From Candidatus Methylomirabilota bacterium (GTDB lineage: Bacteria; Methylomirabilota; Methylomirabilia; Methylomirabilales; Methylomirabilaceae), in NCBI GenBank assembly GCA_028869615.1, contig JAGWRQ010000045.1, positions 1 to 13,258 on the forward strand: a stretch of 13,258 nt of DNA, given 5' to 3'. This document shows, in pieces, positions 7,627 through 13,258 of this stretch (position 1 is the first letter of the stretch; each line of letters opens with the position of its first letter). Position numbers and translations under genes: made by a program. The notes beneath the pieces were generated by a model. The model worked only from the letters and a program-made list of their open reading frames with translations, did no database searches and was not told where the DNA came from.

Positions 7627-7655
7627 CTTATACCACCACCATATATCATGGTCAA
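7627..7655 (-). promoter_or_regulatory. Predicted sigma70-type promoter of the tol-pal operon
   Basis: Read on the minus strand, TTGACC (7655-7650) and TATAAG (7632-7627) are separated by exactly 17 bp. Each box matches the consensus at five positions or nearly so. Transcription would begin near 7620, giving a leader of about 14 nt that just includes the AAGGA ribosome site of tolQ. The site lies in the 97-bp gap between the BamE-like gene and tolQ. This is the best promoter match in the window. Confidence 0.65.
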
Positions 7656-7703
7656 GAGCATTTAACCGGCGTTTCCCGTACCCGCCCGCGCCTCCGGAGG
7701 TCC

Positions 7704-8039
7704 TTACCGAGTTTCCCGCTGAACCTCCTCCGGCAGGCCCGATGTATAGGAGTACGACTTGACGACCCCTCGCTCAGTGAACTTAACATGCAGTTCCTTG
7801 GAAAGGCTCCGGCCAAAGCCACCCGCCCTCAGATAGACCCACGTCCAGGTCTGATCACCATCCTCGATGCCGACCTGAGTCGGGGGGCCAAAGAGCTGAA
7901 GCAGTTCAGCCCGCGTGGTCACCCCGTTCTTGATCATCTCAGAAGTCGGCGTCCGGAATTCCTCCCCCACCGAGACACATCCGGCGAGCAGCAGGATAAA
8001 GCATCCAAGTCCCACGATACGACGATGCGAGTCGCGCAT
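7704..8039 (-). CDS. Small SmpA/OmlA (BamE)-like lipoprotein
   Basis: The 111-residue protein has an N-terminal basic region, a hydrophobic stretch and a lipobox LLAGC with the lipidation cysteine at 21, so it should be a lipoprotein. The mature part starts with a short linker, then 'MIKNGVTTRAELLQLFGPPTQV' (35-56). This is the pattern of the SmpA/OmlA domain of BamE, where 'G.T.AEV...LG.P' forms the first helix; beta strands with 'TWTWVY', 'LHVKFT' and 'VVKSYSY' follow. A true BamE works in outer-membrane protein assembly, but many small lipoproteins share this fold, so the exact role is open. I chose the ATG at 8039 because GAGGAG lies six bases upstream and the signal peptide begins there. 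The longer in-frame start at 8147 overlaps the predicted promoter and adds 36 residues that would disrupt the signal peptide. It lies 97 bp upstream of tolQ. Confidence 0.75.
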   Translation of the reverse strand: MRDSHRRIVGLGCFILLLAGCVSVGEEFRTPTSEMIKNGVTTRAELLQLFGPPTQVGIEDGDQTWTWVYLRAGGFGRSLSKELHVKFTERGVVKSYSYTSGLPEEVQRETR

Positions 8040-8118
8040 CTTTTTCTCCTCTTCTGACAGGGTTGACAGCAGGTGACGGGCAGATTCACACCGTACGGGC
8101 CTATTGCTTAGACACTCC

Positions 8119-8147
8119 ATTATCCGGAACGTTCGACGATCCTTCAA
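8119..8147 (-). promoter_or_regulatory. Predicted sigma70-type promoter of the BamE-like lipoprotein gene
   Basis: On the minus strand TTGAAG (8147-8142) and GATAAT (8124-8119) are 17 bp apart. Expected transcription start is near 8112, giving a leader of about 72 nt before the ATG at 8039. The match supports the shorter start of the lipoprotein gene. Confidence 0.5.
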
Positions 8148-8357
8148 GGAAAATTCGGAGGGGCGATCTTGACTATGGAGATTCTTGAGTGGAGCAGAAC
8201 AGGGCCGCGAGCCGACCGGCCGCCAAGCGAGCGTGCTCGCCCACGCGAGTCCGGTCCAGTGAGCAGTGCTGGCGTCTCAGACAGCGATTGCGGGCGGAGC
8301 GAGCAGTCCGGTCAACCCGCATCCGGAGAGATGAGAACTACGCGTAGCACACCACAA
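8148..8357. other. Intergenic spacer, no gene seen
   Basis: This 210-bp stretch separates the 135-aa gene from the BamE-like gene, both on the minus strand. It holds a short inverted repeat GCGAG/CTCGC with a four-base loop (8227-8240 region) and two copies of AGTCCGGTC (8248-8256 and 8305-8313). No T run follows the hairpin, so I do not call a terminator. A plus-strand frame starting at 8169 crosses it but continues antisense into the neighbouring gene and looks spurious. Confidence 0.5.
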
Positions 8358-8765
8358 CTAGGGACGGTCGAAGATGATGCAATACACGCCGGAGTTGCCA
8401 CCCGATGCCTGGCAGGGAGACATTTCTGTCCTGCCCATGAGGTCATCGCCGCCAAGCTTGGCAAACTCTTTTCGAATGGTTTTCTCAAGGAAGGCTTTGT
8501 CATCTATATGTTGAGTGACTGCCGCCTTTGAGATGCAATTGATGGCAATGCGGTACCCTTTGGAACGTTGCAGGGCAGTGATCTGTTCCAGCAATCCGTA
8601 TGAATCTCCCAGTGGTGAACGAGTCAGGATCAACACACCCTGCACTTGCCTTGGTCCGGCTACCGTTGGCTCTGCAGGCGCTTCATCACTCTGTTGATCT
8701 GCCTGTTGGTCTGCCTGTTGGTCTCCCATCTGTTGCCCGCTGAACATTTTACGCAGAAACTTCAT
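8358..8765 (-). CDS. Uncharacterised 135-aa protein with Gln/Asp repeat linker and small alpha/beta domain
   Basis: I do not recognise this protein. It has a basic N terminus (MKFLRKMF), then a polar linker with tandem 'ADQQ' repeats (about 10-35), then a domain of about 95 residues. The domain's likely order is strand (VQGVLILTRS, 42-51), helix (DSYGLLEQITALQRSKG), strand (YRIAINCIS), helix (DKAFLEKTIRKEFAKLGG), a Gly/Ser/Cys-containing loop, and a final strand (GVYCIIFDRP). There is no signal peptide or membrane helix, and the three cysteines form no known motif. The ATG at 8765 has AGGAG eight bases upstream, and codon use looks like the neighbours, so the gene is probably real. It is transcribed away from tal-pgi across a shared 330-bp regulatory region. 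No function can be assigned from the sequence. Confidence 0.7.
   Translation of the reverse strand: MKFLRKMFSGQQMGDQQADQQADQQSDEAPAEPTVAGPRQVQGVLILTRSPLGDSYGLLEQITALQRSKGYRIAINCISKAAVTQHIDDKAFLEKTIRKEFAKLGGDDLMGRTEMSPCQASGGNSGVYCIIFDRP
8691..8726 (+). repeat. Three tandem 12-bp units inside the 135-aa gene
   Basis: Three adjacent copies of CTGTTGGTCTGC-type units (8691-8702, 8703-8714, 8715-8726) differ at one base or so each. They encode the Gln-Gln-Asp-Ala/Gly repeats of the linker. The unit is a multiple of three, so copy-number change would alter linker length without a frameshift. Confidence 0.85.
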
Positions 8766-8867
8766 TGTCGCTTCTCCTTTGACCCCACCGGTTACGAACG
8801 AACAGCCCGCCGTAGTTGACAGCCAGCGGACTTATTATTGTACGGATTCTCTTGGCACCGAGCTACC

Positions 8868-8883
8868 TGCTGTCCCGACAGCA
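8868..8883. promoter_or_regulatory. Perfect 7-bp inverted repeat, operator-like
   Basis: TGCTGTC and GACAGCA flank a two-base centre (CC). Such a 16-bp dyad is too tight to form a good hairpin but is typical in size for a dimeric repressor site. It lies about 100 bp upstream of the 135-aa gene start and about 210 bp upstream of tal-pgi. The regulator is unknown. Confidence 0.4.
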
Positions 8884-8929
8884 CATGGACTGATCGAATA
8901 TCATCGCCTTCCTTCAGCAGGCATGTGGT

Positions 8930-8956
8930 AACATGGCATATAACCTATGCTAAGTT
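8930..8956. promoter_or_regulatory. 27-bp imperfect palindrome upstream of tal-pgi
   Basis: The arms read AACATGGCATA and TATGCTAAGTT around the five-base centre TAACC (8941-8945). Nine of eleven positions in each arm are complementary, including an inner 5-bp GCATA/TATGC and outer AAC/GTT. A TATAAC hexamer (8939-8944) lies at the centre. Length and symmetry fit a transcription-factor operator. Confidence 0.4.
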
Positions 8957-8998
8957 GACCCTCGTAAGGATGTCAAGGGAAATGAAGATCGCCTTACC

Positions 8999-9027
8999 TT
9001 GATCTGTGTCCTCGCTGAGAGTAAGAT
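8999..9027 (+). promoter_or_regulatory. Weak candidate promoter for the tal-pgi-gnd-zwf operon
   Basis: TTGATC (8999-9004) and TAAGAT (9022-9027) are separated by 17 bp. Each matches the consensus at four of six positions. Start would be near 9034, with a leader of about 60 nt. Another GATAAT lies at 9032-9037 without a matching -35. Confidence 0.3.
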
Positions 9028-9095
9028 GAGCGATAATCCTGAAGAGCGAGGCGTGTATAGATGCGGCCATCGGCTTTCAGGTGAAGGAATAGACT

Positions 9096-11948
9096 ATGAA
9101 CCCATTGCAAACGTTGCGCGAGTACGGACAATCGGTGTGGTTGGATTATATCCGGCGGGGTCTTATCACAAGCGGTGAGTTGCAACGCTTGGTGGAGGAA
9201 GACGGGCTGCGGGGTATCACCTCAAACCCCGCCATTTTCGAGAAGGCGATCACCGGAAGTACCGACTACGCGAAGGCCCTCACTCGCCTCGAGCAGCAAA
9301 GGGATCTGGACGCTAAGTCGCGTTACGAGCAGTTGGCAGTCCAGGACATTCAGGATGCCGCCGATCTGCTCCGGCCTGTCTATGAGCAGACGAAGCGGCG
9401 GGACGGCTTCGTAAGCCTGGAGGTCTCGCCTTACCTCGCCCACGATACGCCGGCCACCCTTGAAGAGGCGCGAAGGCTGTGGCGCATGGTCGGGCGCAAC
9501 AATGTGATGATCAAGGTCCCGGGCACCCCCGAAGGCATTGCAGCCTTCACACAGCTCATTGCTGAAGGCATCAACGTCAACGCCACGCTGCTCTTCTCGC
9601 AACAGGTGTACGAGCAGGTTGCCCTGGCCTACATCGCTGGGCTGGAAACGCTCGTCGCGCGCGGCGGCGATCCGGGCGCCGTCTCGAGCGTCGCCAGCTT
9701 CTTTATCAGCCGCATCGACACGGCTATCGACGCCATCCTCAACACCCGCCTGAAAAGTGCCACAAGCGCCGGTGAGGAGGCGCTGCTGCGATCCCTGCTC
9801 GGCAAGGTCGCTATCGCCAACGGCAAGCTGACCTACCAGCGATATCAGGAGATTTCCCGCGGTGACCGGTGGCAGGCCCTTGCGAACAAGGGCGCGCACA
9901 CCCAGCGCGTCTTGTGGGCCAGTACGAGCACGAAGAACCCGATCTACCGCGACGTCATCTACGTTGAGGAGCTGATCGGCCCCGACACCGTGAACACGAT
10001 GCCGTCATCGACGTTAGAGGCGTTCCGGGATCACGGACGACCACGACCGAGTCTCGAGGAGGACGTCGAAGGCGCGCGCGACACGATGCAGACGCTTGAG
10101 CGAGTCGGCATCTCGATGCAGGAGGTCACTGAGCGGCTCCTCAAGGATGGCGTGCAGTTGTTCGCCGAGGCGTTTGATAAGCTACTGCTGGCGGTGGAGG
10201 AGCGGTGTCGGTCGGCCGTCAGCGCGGCGGTGAGCCGCCAGACTTGTACGCTCCCTGACGACCTTGCGGCCGCGGTCAAGGCAGTGCTCGATGAGTGGCG
10301 CATGGGCGGCAAGGTCCGAAGATTGTGGGCGCGGGATGCCACCCTCTGGACGGGGACGGATGAGGGGGAGTGGCTGGGTTGGCTGGGCGTCGCCGAGGAC
10401 CACCAGACGGTACCCCACTTGCAGGCCATCGCTGAAGAGGTGAGGTCTGCAGGGTTCTCGCATGCGCTGCTCCTGGGAATGGGAGGCTCCAGTCTCTGCC
10501 CCGAGGTGATGACCAGAACATTCGGCAAACAGGACGGCTACCCTGAACTTCACGTGCTGGACTCGACCGACCCGGCTCAAATCAAGGTGTTCGAGCAAAA
10601 CGTAGAGCTCGCCGACACCATCTTCATTGTGTCGAGCAAGTCAGGCACCACCCTGGAGCCGAACATCTTCACCCAGTATTTCTTTGATCGCGTGGCGCAG
10701 GTCGTCGGCGCCGACAAGGCGGGGAGCCGGTTCATTGCCATTACCGACCCCGGCTCGACGTTGCAGCAGCTCGCTGAGTCCCGGCGCTTCCGTCACATCT
10801 TCTATGGTCTTTCAAGCATCGGTGGCCGCTACTCAGCCCTCTCAGATTTCGGCCTGGCGCCGGCGGCGATCATGGGCGTGGATGCATTGAAGCTGCTGGA
10901 CCGCGCCGAGACGATGGCGCATGCGTGCGTCTCGTGCGTCCCGGTCGAGGAGAATCCCGGCGTCGTGCTCGGTACCATCCTGGGTGTGCTCACCGCACAC
11001 GGACGTGACAAAGTGACGATCATCGCGTCGCCCGGTATCCGGCACTTCGGCGCATGGCTGGAACAACTCCTCGCCGAATCCACGGGGAAGGAGGGAAAAG
11101 GGCTGATCCCCGTCGATCGCGAGTCGGTGGGTCCTCCAGAGGTCTACGGCGCCGATCGCATGTTTGTCTACCTCAGAATGGCATCCGGCCCTGATCCTTC
11201 GCAGGATGCGGCGCTGGATGCCCTCGAACGGGCAGGCCAGCCTGTGATCCGGATTGCCGTGGCCGATCCCTACGACCTGGGCCAGGAGTTCTTCCGGTGG
11301 GAGATCGCCACCGCCGTGGCCGGGTCGATCCTCGGTATCAATCCCTTCAATCAACCTGACGTGGAAGCGAGCAAGGCGGCAACACGAAACCTGACGGCGG
11401 AATATATGAAGACAGGTTCGCTACCGCCGGAGACCCCAATCCTTGAGGATCGGGGCATCGCGCTGTTCAGCGACGAGCGCAACGCCGCAGCGCTGCAGAA
11501 CGCTGCAGGAGCGGATCGGTCACTCGCCGGGTACCTCAGGGCGCACCTGAACCGACTGCAGCCCGGCGACTACTTTGCCCTCCTGGCCTATATCGAGATG
11601 AACGACGCCCATGAAGGCGCGCTTCAACTGCTGCGTCATGCAGTTCGCGACAACAAGCGTGTGGCGACATGCGTGGGATTTGGCCCGCGCTTCCTGCACT
11701 CGACCGGTCAGGTTTACAAAGGCGGACCGAACACGGGCGTCTTTCTACAGATCACCTGCGACGATCCGTTCGACCTGCCTGTCCACGGACAGGGGTTTAG
11801 CTTCGGCGTGGTGAAAGCAGCCCAGGCGAGCGGTGACTTCCAGGTCTTGGCGGAGCGCAGTCGCCGGGCGTTACGGGTTCATCTGGGTTCAGACGTTGAG
11901 GCCGGCCTAGCGACACTGCGCGCCGCATTACAACACGCATTACGCTGA
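9096..11948 (+). CDS. Bifunctional transaldolase / glucose-6-phosphate isomerase
   Basis: One 950-residue polypeptide joins two enzymes. The N-terminal part (about 1-370) is a transaldolase: 'WLDYIRRGLI' (15-24), 'GITSNPAIFEKAI' (40-52), the Schiff-base lysine Lys140 in 'VMIKVPGTPEG' (137-147), and 'NATLLFS' (162-168). It moves a dihydroxyacetone unit between sugar phosphates. The C-terminal part (about 400-950) is a phosphoglucose isomerase: phosphate-binding 'GMGGSS' (461-466) and 'SKSGTT' (514-519), the signature 'SIGGRYS' (574-580), and likely catalytic Glu661 in 'LAESTGKEGKG'. 'HSTGQVYKGG' (868-877) probably supplies the active-site His and Lys. Such fusions are a known family, and both halves look intact. 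The ATG at 9096 has GAAGGA seven bases upstream. gnd follows after 30 bp and zwf after that, making an oxidative pentose phosphate operon. Cytoplasmic. Confidence 0.95.
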   Translation: MNPLQTLREYGQSVWLDYIRRGLITSGELQRLVEEDGLRGITSNPAIFEKAITGSTDYAKALTRLEQQRDLDAKSRYEQLAVQDIQDAADLLRPVYEQTKRRDGFVSLEVSPYLAHDTPATLEEARRLWRMVGRNNVMIKVPGTPEGIAAFTQLIAEGINVNATLLFSQQVYEQVALAYIAGLETLVARGGDPGAVSSVASFFISRIDTAIDAILNTRLKSATSAGEEALLRSLLGKVAIANGKLTYQRYQEISRGDRWQALANKGAHTQRVLWASTSTKNPIYRDVIYVEELIGPDTVNTMPSSTLEAFRDHGRPRPSLEEDVEGARDTMQTLERVGISMQEVTERLLKDGVQLFAEAFDKLLLAVEERCRSAVSAAVSRQTCTLPDDLAAAVKAVLDEWRMGGKVRRLWARDATLWTGTDEGEWLGWLGVAEDHQTVPHLQAIAEEVRSAGFSHALLLGMGGSSLCPEVMTRTFGKQDGYPELHVLDSTDPAQIKVFEQNVELADTIFIVSSKSGTTLEPNIFTQYFFDRVAQVVGADKAGSRFIAITDPGSTLQQLAESRRFRHIFYGLSSIGGRYSALSDFGLAPAAIMGVDALKLLDRAETMAHACVSCVPVEENPGVVLGTILGVLTAHGRDKVTIIASPGIRHFGAWLEQLLAESTGKEGKGLIPVDRESVGPPEVYGADRMFVYLRMASGPDPSQDAALDALERAGQPVIRIAVADPYDLGQEFFRWEIATAVAGSILGINPFNQPDVEASKAATRNLTAEYMKTGSLPPETPILEDRGIALFSDERNAAALQNAAGADRSLAGYLRAHLNRLQPGDYFALLAYIEMNDAHEGALQLLRHAVRDNKRVATCVGFGPRFLHSTGQVYKGGPNTGVFLQITCDDPFDLPVHGQGFSFGVVKAAQASGDFQVLAERSRRALRVHLGSDVEAGLATLRAALQHALR

Positions 11949-11978
11949 TCGCTTCTTTTCGTGAGAGGTACACACACG

Positions 11979-12962
11979 ATGCAACTCGGGATGATCGGTC
12001 TGGGGAGGATGGGCGCCAATATGGTACGCCGCCTGCTGCGTGGCGGGCATCAGTGCGTCGTGTTCGACGTGAATGCCGATAGCATAAGACAGTTGGTAAA
12101 CGAGGGCGCGACGGGCGCCACATCGTTGGATGATCTGGCGCGTCGGCTCGACAGGCCGCGGGCGGCGTGGGTAATGGTGCCGGCAGGGGAACCGACGGAG
12201 CAGGCGATCGCGGCGCTCTCGCAGCAAATGGACGCGGACGACATCATCATCGACGGCGGCAACTCCTATTACAAGGATGACGTGCGCCGCGCGAAGGCGC
12301 TGAAGCAACGAGGGATCCAGTACGTGGATGTCGGGACCAGCGGCGGGATCTGGGGGGTGGAACGAGGCTACTGCCTGATGATCGGCGGGGAGGCGCACGC
12401 GGTTGCGCGCCTGGAGCCGATCTTCACAACGCTCGCGCCGGGACCAGGCGACATCCCGCACACCCTCGGTCGCGAGACACACGGCGGTACGGCGGCGGAT
12501 GGCTACCTGCACTGCGGGCCAGCCGGCGCCGGTCATTTCGTCAAGATGGTCCACAACGGCATCGAGTATGGCCTGATGCAAGCCTATGCGGAGGGGTTCG
12601 ACATCCTGCGCAACGCCACTTCAAAAGATCTGCCTGAGGAGTACCGCTACGAGTTCAATACGGCCGACGTAGCAGAAGTATGGCGGCGCGGCAGCGTCGT
12701 GTCATCCTGGCTGCTGGACCTGACGGCGACGGCGCTCGCAAAAGATCCCACGCTGTCGAACTACACAGGCTTTGTCCAGGATTCCGGCGAGGGACGCTGG
12801 ACGATTATGGCGGCCGTCGAAGAGGCCGTGCCGGCCGATGTGCTCTCGGCGTCGTTGTACGCGCGCTTCAGGTCCCGGCAGGCACACACCTTCGCCGAGA
12901 AGCTGCTGTCGGCGATGCGAGCGCAGTTCGGCGGCCATGTCGAACCTCCCGCCGGAGGATAA
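11979..12962 (+). CDS. gnd: 6-phosphogluconate dehydrogenase, decarboxylating, short (GndA-type) form
   Basis: It oxidises 6-phosphogluconate to ribulose 5-phosphate and CO2. The 327-residue protein belongs to the short class; the usual dimeric enzyme has about 470 residues. It shows the nucleotide-binding 'GLGRMG' (7-12), 'DGGNS' (92-96), 'GTSGGIWG' (119-126) and '[19 protein letters not shown]' (180-198), in which Lys189 and Glu196 match the catalytic Lys/Glu pair by spacing. The second strand of the Rossmann fold ends in 'VVFDVN' with Asp30. An acidic residue there usually favours NAD+, whereas NADP+ enzymes have Asn-Arg. The ATG at 11979 is preferred because 'MQLGMIGLG' starts the fold; GAGAGG lies ten bases upstream. 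A GTG at 11961 adds only six residues. zwf starts nine bases after its stop. Confidence 0.93.
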   Translation: MQLGMIGLGRMGANMVRRLLRGGHQCVVFDVNADSIRQLVNEGATGATSLDDLARRLDRPRAAWVMVPAGEPTEQAIAALSQQMDADDIIIDGGNSYYKDDVRRAKALKQRGIQYVDVGTSGGIWGVERGYCLMIGGEAHAVARLEPIFTTLAPGPGDIPHTLGRETHGGTAADGYLHCGPAGAGHFVKMVHNGIEYGLMQAYAEGFDILRNATSKDLPEEYRYEFNTADVAEVWRRGSVVSSWLLDLTATALAKDPTLSNYTGFVQDSGEGRWTIMAAVEEAVPADVLSASLYARFRSRQAHTFAEKLLSAMRAQFGGHVEPPAGG

Positions 12963-12971
12963 CGGCATCCC

Positions 12972-13258
12972 ATGACTCCCACGCAGATTCTGACGGAGGC
13001 GATCACGGAACCCCCTTGCTACCAGGTACCGGAGGGATGCGCGCTGGTCATCTTCGGCGCCTCCGGCGACCTGGCGAGGCGCAAGCTTCTGCCGGCCCTC
13101 TACGCGCTCATGCACGACGGCCTGCTCCCTGACCGGTTTGCGGTGATCGGGTTTGCAAGACGGGAGAAGGATCACGAGACGTTCCGCGACGAGATGCGCA
13201 AGGCGGTTGAGCAGTATGGTCGCCTGCGCCCACTCACACAGCAGGTGTGGGACCGCCT
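12972..13258 (+). CDS. zwf: Glucose-6-phosphate 1-dehydrogenase, N-terminal part (runs off the window)
   Basis: Only the first 95 codons are present; the frame is open at the right edge. The enzyme oxidises glucose 6-phosphate to 6-phosphogluconolactone, the entry step of the oxidative pentose phosphate pathway. The dinucleotide-binding motif 'VIFGASGDLARRKLLPALY' (26-44) is diagnostic for G6PD, and 'VIGFARRE' (58-65) is the second strand with an Arg pair that could contact the NADP+ phosphate. About 20 residues precede the fold. The ATG at 12972 has GGAGGA (12954-12959) 12 bases upstream, overlapping the end of gnd, so the two are likely cotranscribed and possibly coupled. The gene supplies the substrate route for gnd; a lactonase gene is not visible and may lie downstream. 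Confidence 0.95.
   Translation, partial: MTPTQILTEAITEPPCYQVPEGCALVIFGASGDLARRKLLPALYALMHDGLLPDRFAVIGFARREKDHETFRDEMRKAVEQYGRLRPLTQQVWDR

Larger units (their letters stand above)
8766..9095. promoter_or_regulatory. Divergent regulatory region between the 135-aa gene and tal-pgi
   Basis: The 330 bp contain no convincing gene. A perfect TTGACA at 8816-8821 on the plus strand lacks a good -10 at the right distance. On the minus strand TACAAT (8842-8837) is a possible -10 for the 135-aa gene but has no good -35. Two inverted repeats (8868-8883 and 8930-8956) are listed separately. AAGGAG at about 8775-8780 on the minus strand and GAAGGA at 9083-9088 on the plus strand are the ribosome sites of the flanking genes. 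Confidence 0.5.

Noticed and set aside
8040..8147. Longer N terminus for the BamE-like lipoprotein starting at 8147.
   Set aside because: It would bury the lipoprotein signal peptide after residue 36, and it overlaps the -35/-10 pair; the inner ATG at 8039 has the proper ribosome site.
8169..8531. Plus-strand frame of 120 codons between the BamE-like gene and the 135-aa gene.
   Set aside because: Its second half is antisense to the 135-aa gene and the first half is Arg/Ser/Pro-rich translated spacer; no family resemblance.
8868..8883. Reading the CTGTCCCGACAG core as a LexA (SOS) box.
   Set aside because: The E. coli LexA site needs eight bases between CTGT and ACAG; here there are four. 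Neighbouring genes are not SOS genes.
1..13258. tRNA, rRNA, CRISPR arrays, insertion sequences, prophage or attachment sites.
   Set aside because: No cloverleaf, spaced direct repeats, transposase or integrase sequence, or terminal inverted repeats were seen on either strand.

Overview
The window comes from a GC-rich, diderm (Gram-negative) bacterium. It carries a complete Tol-Pal envelope operon, several outer-membrane-type lipoproteins with clear lipoboxes, and the end of what looks like a type II secretion inner-membrane protein. A fused transaldolase/phosphoglucose isomerase next to gnd and zwf is compatible with NC10/Methylomirabilota-like or related lineages. That placement is inference from memory of gene content and needs a marker-gene tree.

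Layout. Bases 1-371 (+) are the 3' end of a GspC/PulC-like gene. Bases 372-697 are a non-coding leader with a candidate promoter and two short perfect palindromes. leuB (698-1780, +) is a complete 3-isopropylmalate dehydrogenase. After a short convergent gap comes a long minus-strand block, given here in order of transcription (right to left): an uncharacterised 135-aa alpha/beta protein (8765-8358), a small BamE/SmpA-like lipoprotein (8039-7704), then tolQ-tolR-tolA-tolB-pal-cpoB (7606-2355), ending with a DUF2127-type membrane protein (2388-1870). The tolQ, tolR, tolA and tolB coding regions overlap or almost touch. A good sigma70-like promoter sits directly upstream of tolQ, and another precedes the BamE-like gene. 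A 330-bp divergent region (8766-9095) holds two operator-like inverted repeats. Rightward from it run tal-pgi (9096-11948), gnd (11979-12962) and the start of zwf (12972 to the window end).

How the genes work together. The minus-strand block encodes one envelope machine. TolQ/TolR form the proton-driven inner-membrane motor, a short TonB-like TolA spans the periplasm, TolB and Pal act at the outer membrane and peptidoglycan, and CpoB is the TPR accessory. The plus-strand block encodes the oxidative pentose phosphate route: hexose-phosphate isomerisation and transaldolase in one polypeptide, G6P dehydrogenase, and an apparently NAD-type 6-phosphogluconate dehydrogenase.

Most of the window is recognisable housekeeping DNA. 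I found no convincing undescribed multi-gene system. The least explained items are the DUF2127 gene coupled to tol-pal, the orphan 135-aa protein with a tandem-repeat linker, and the palindromes upstream of tal-pgi.
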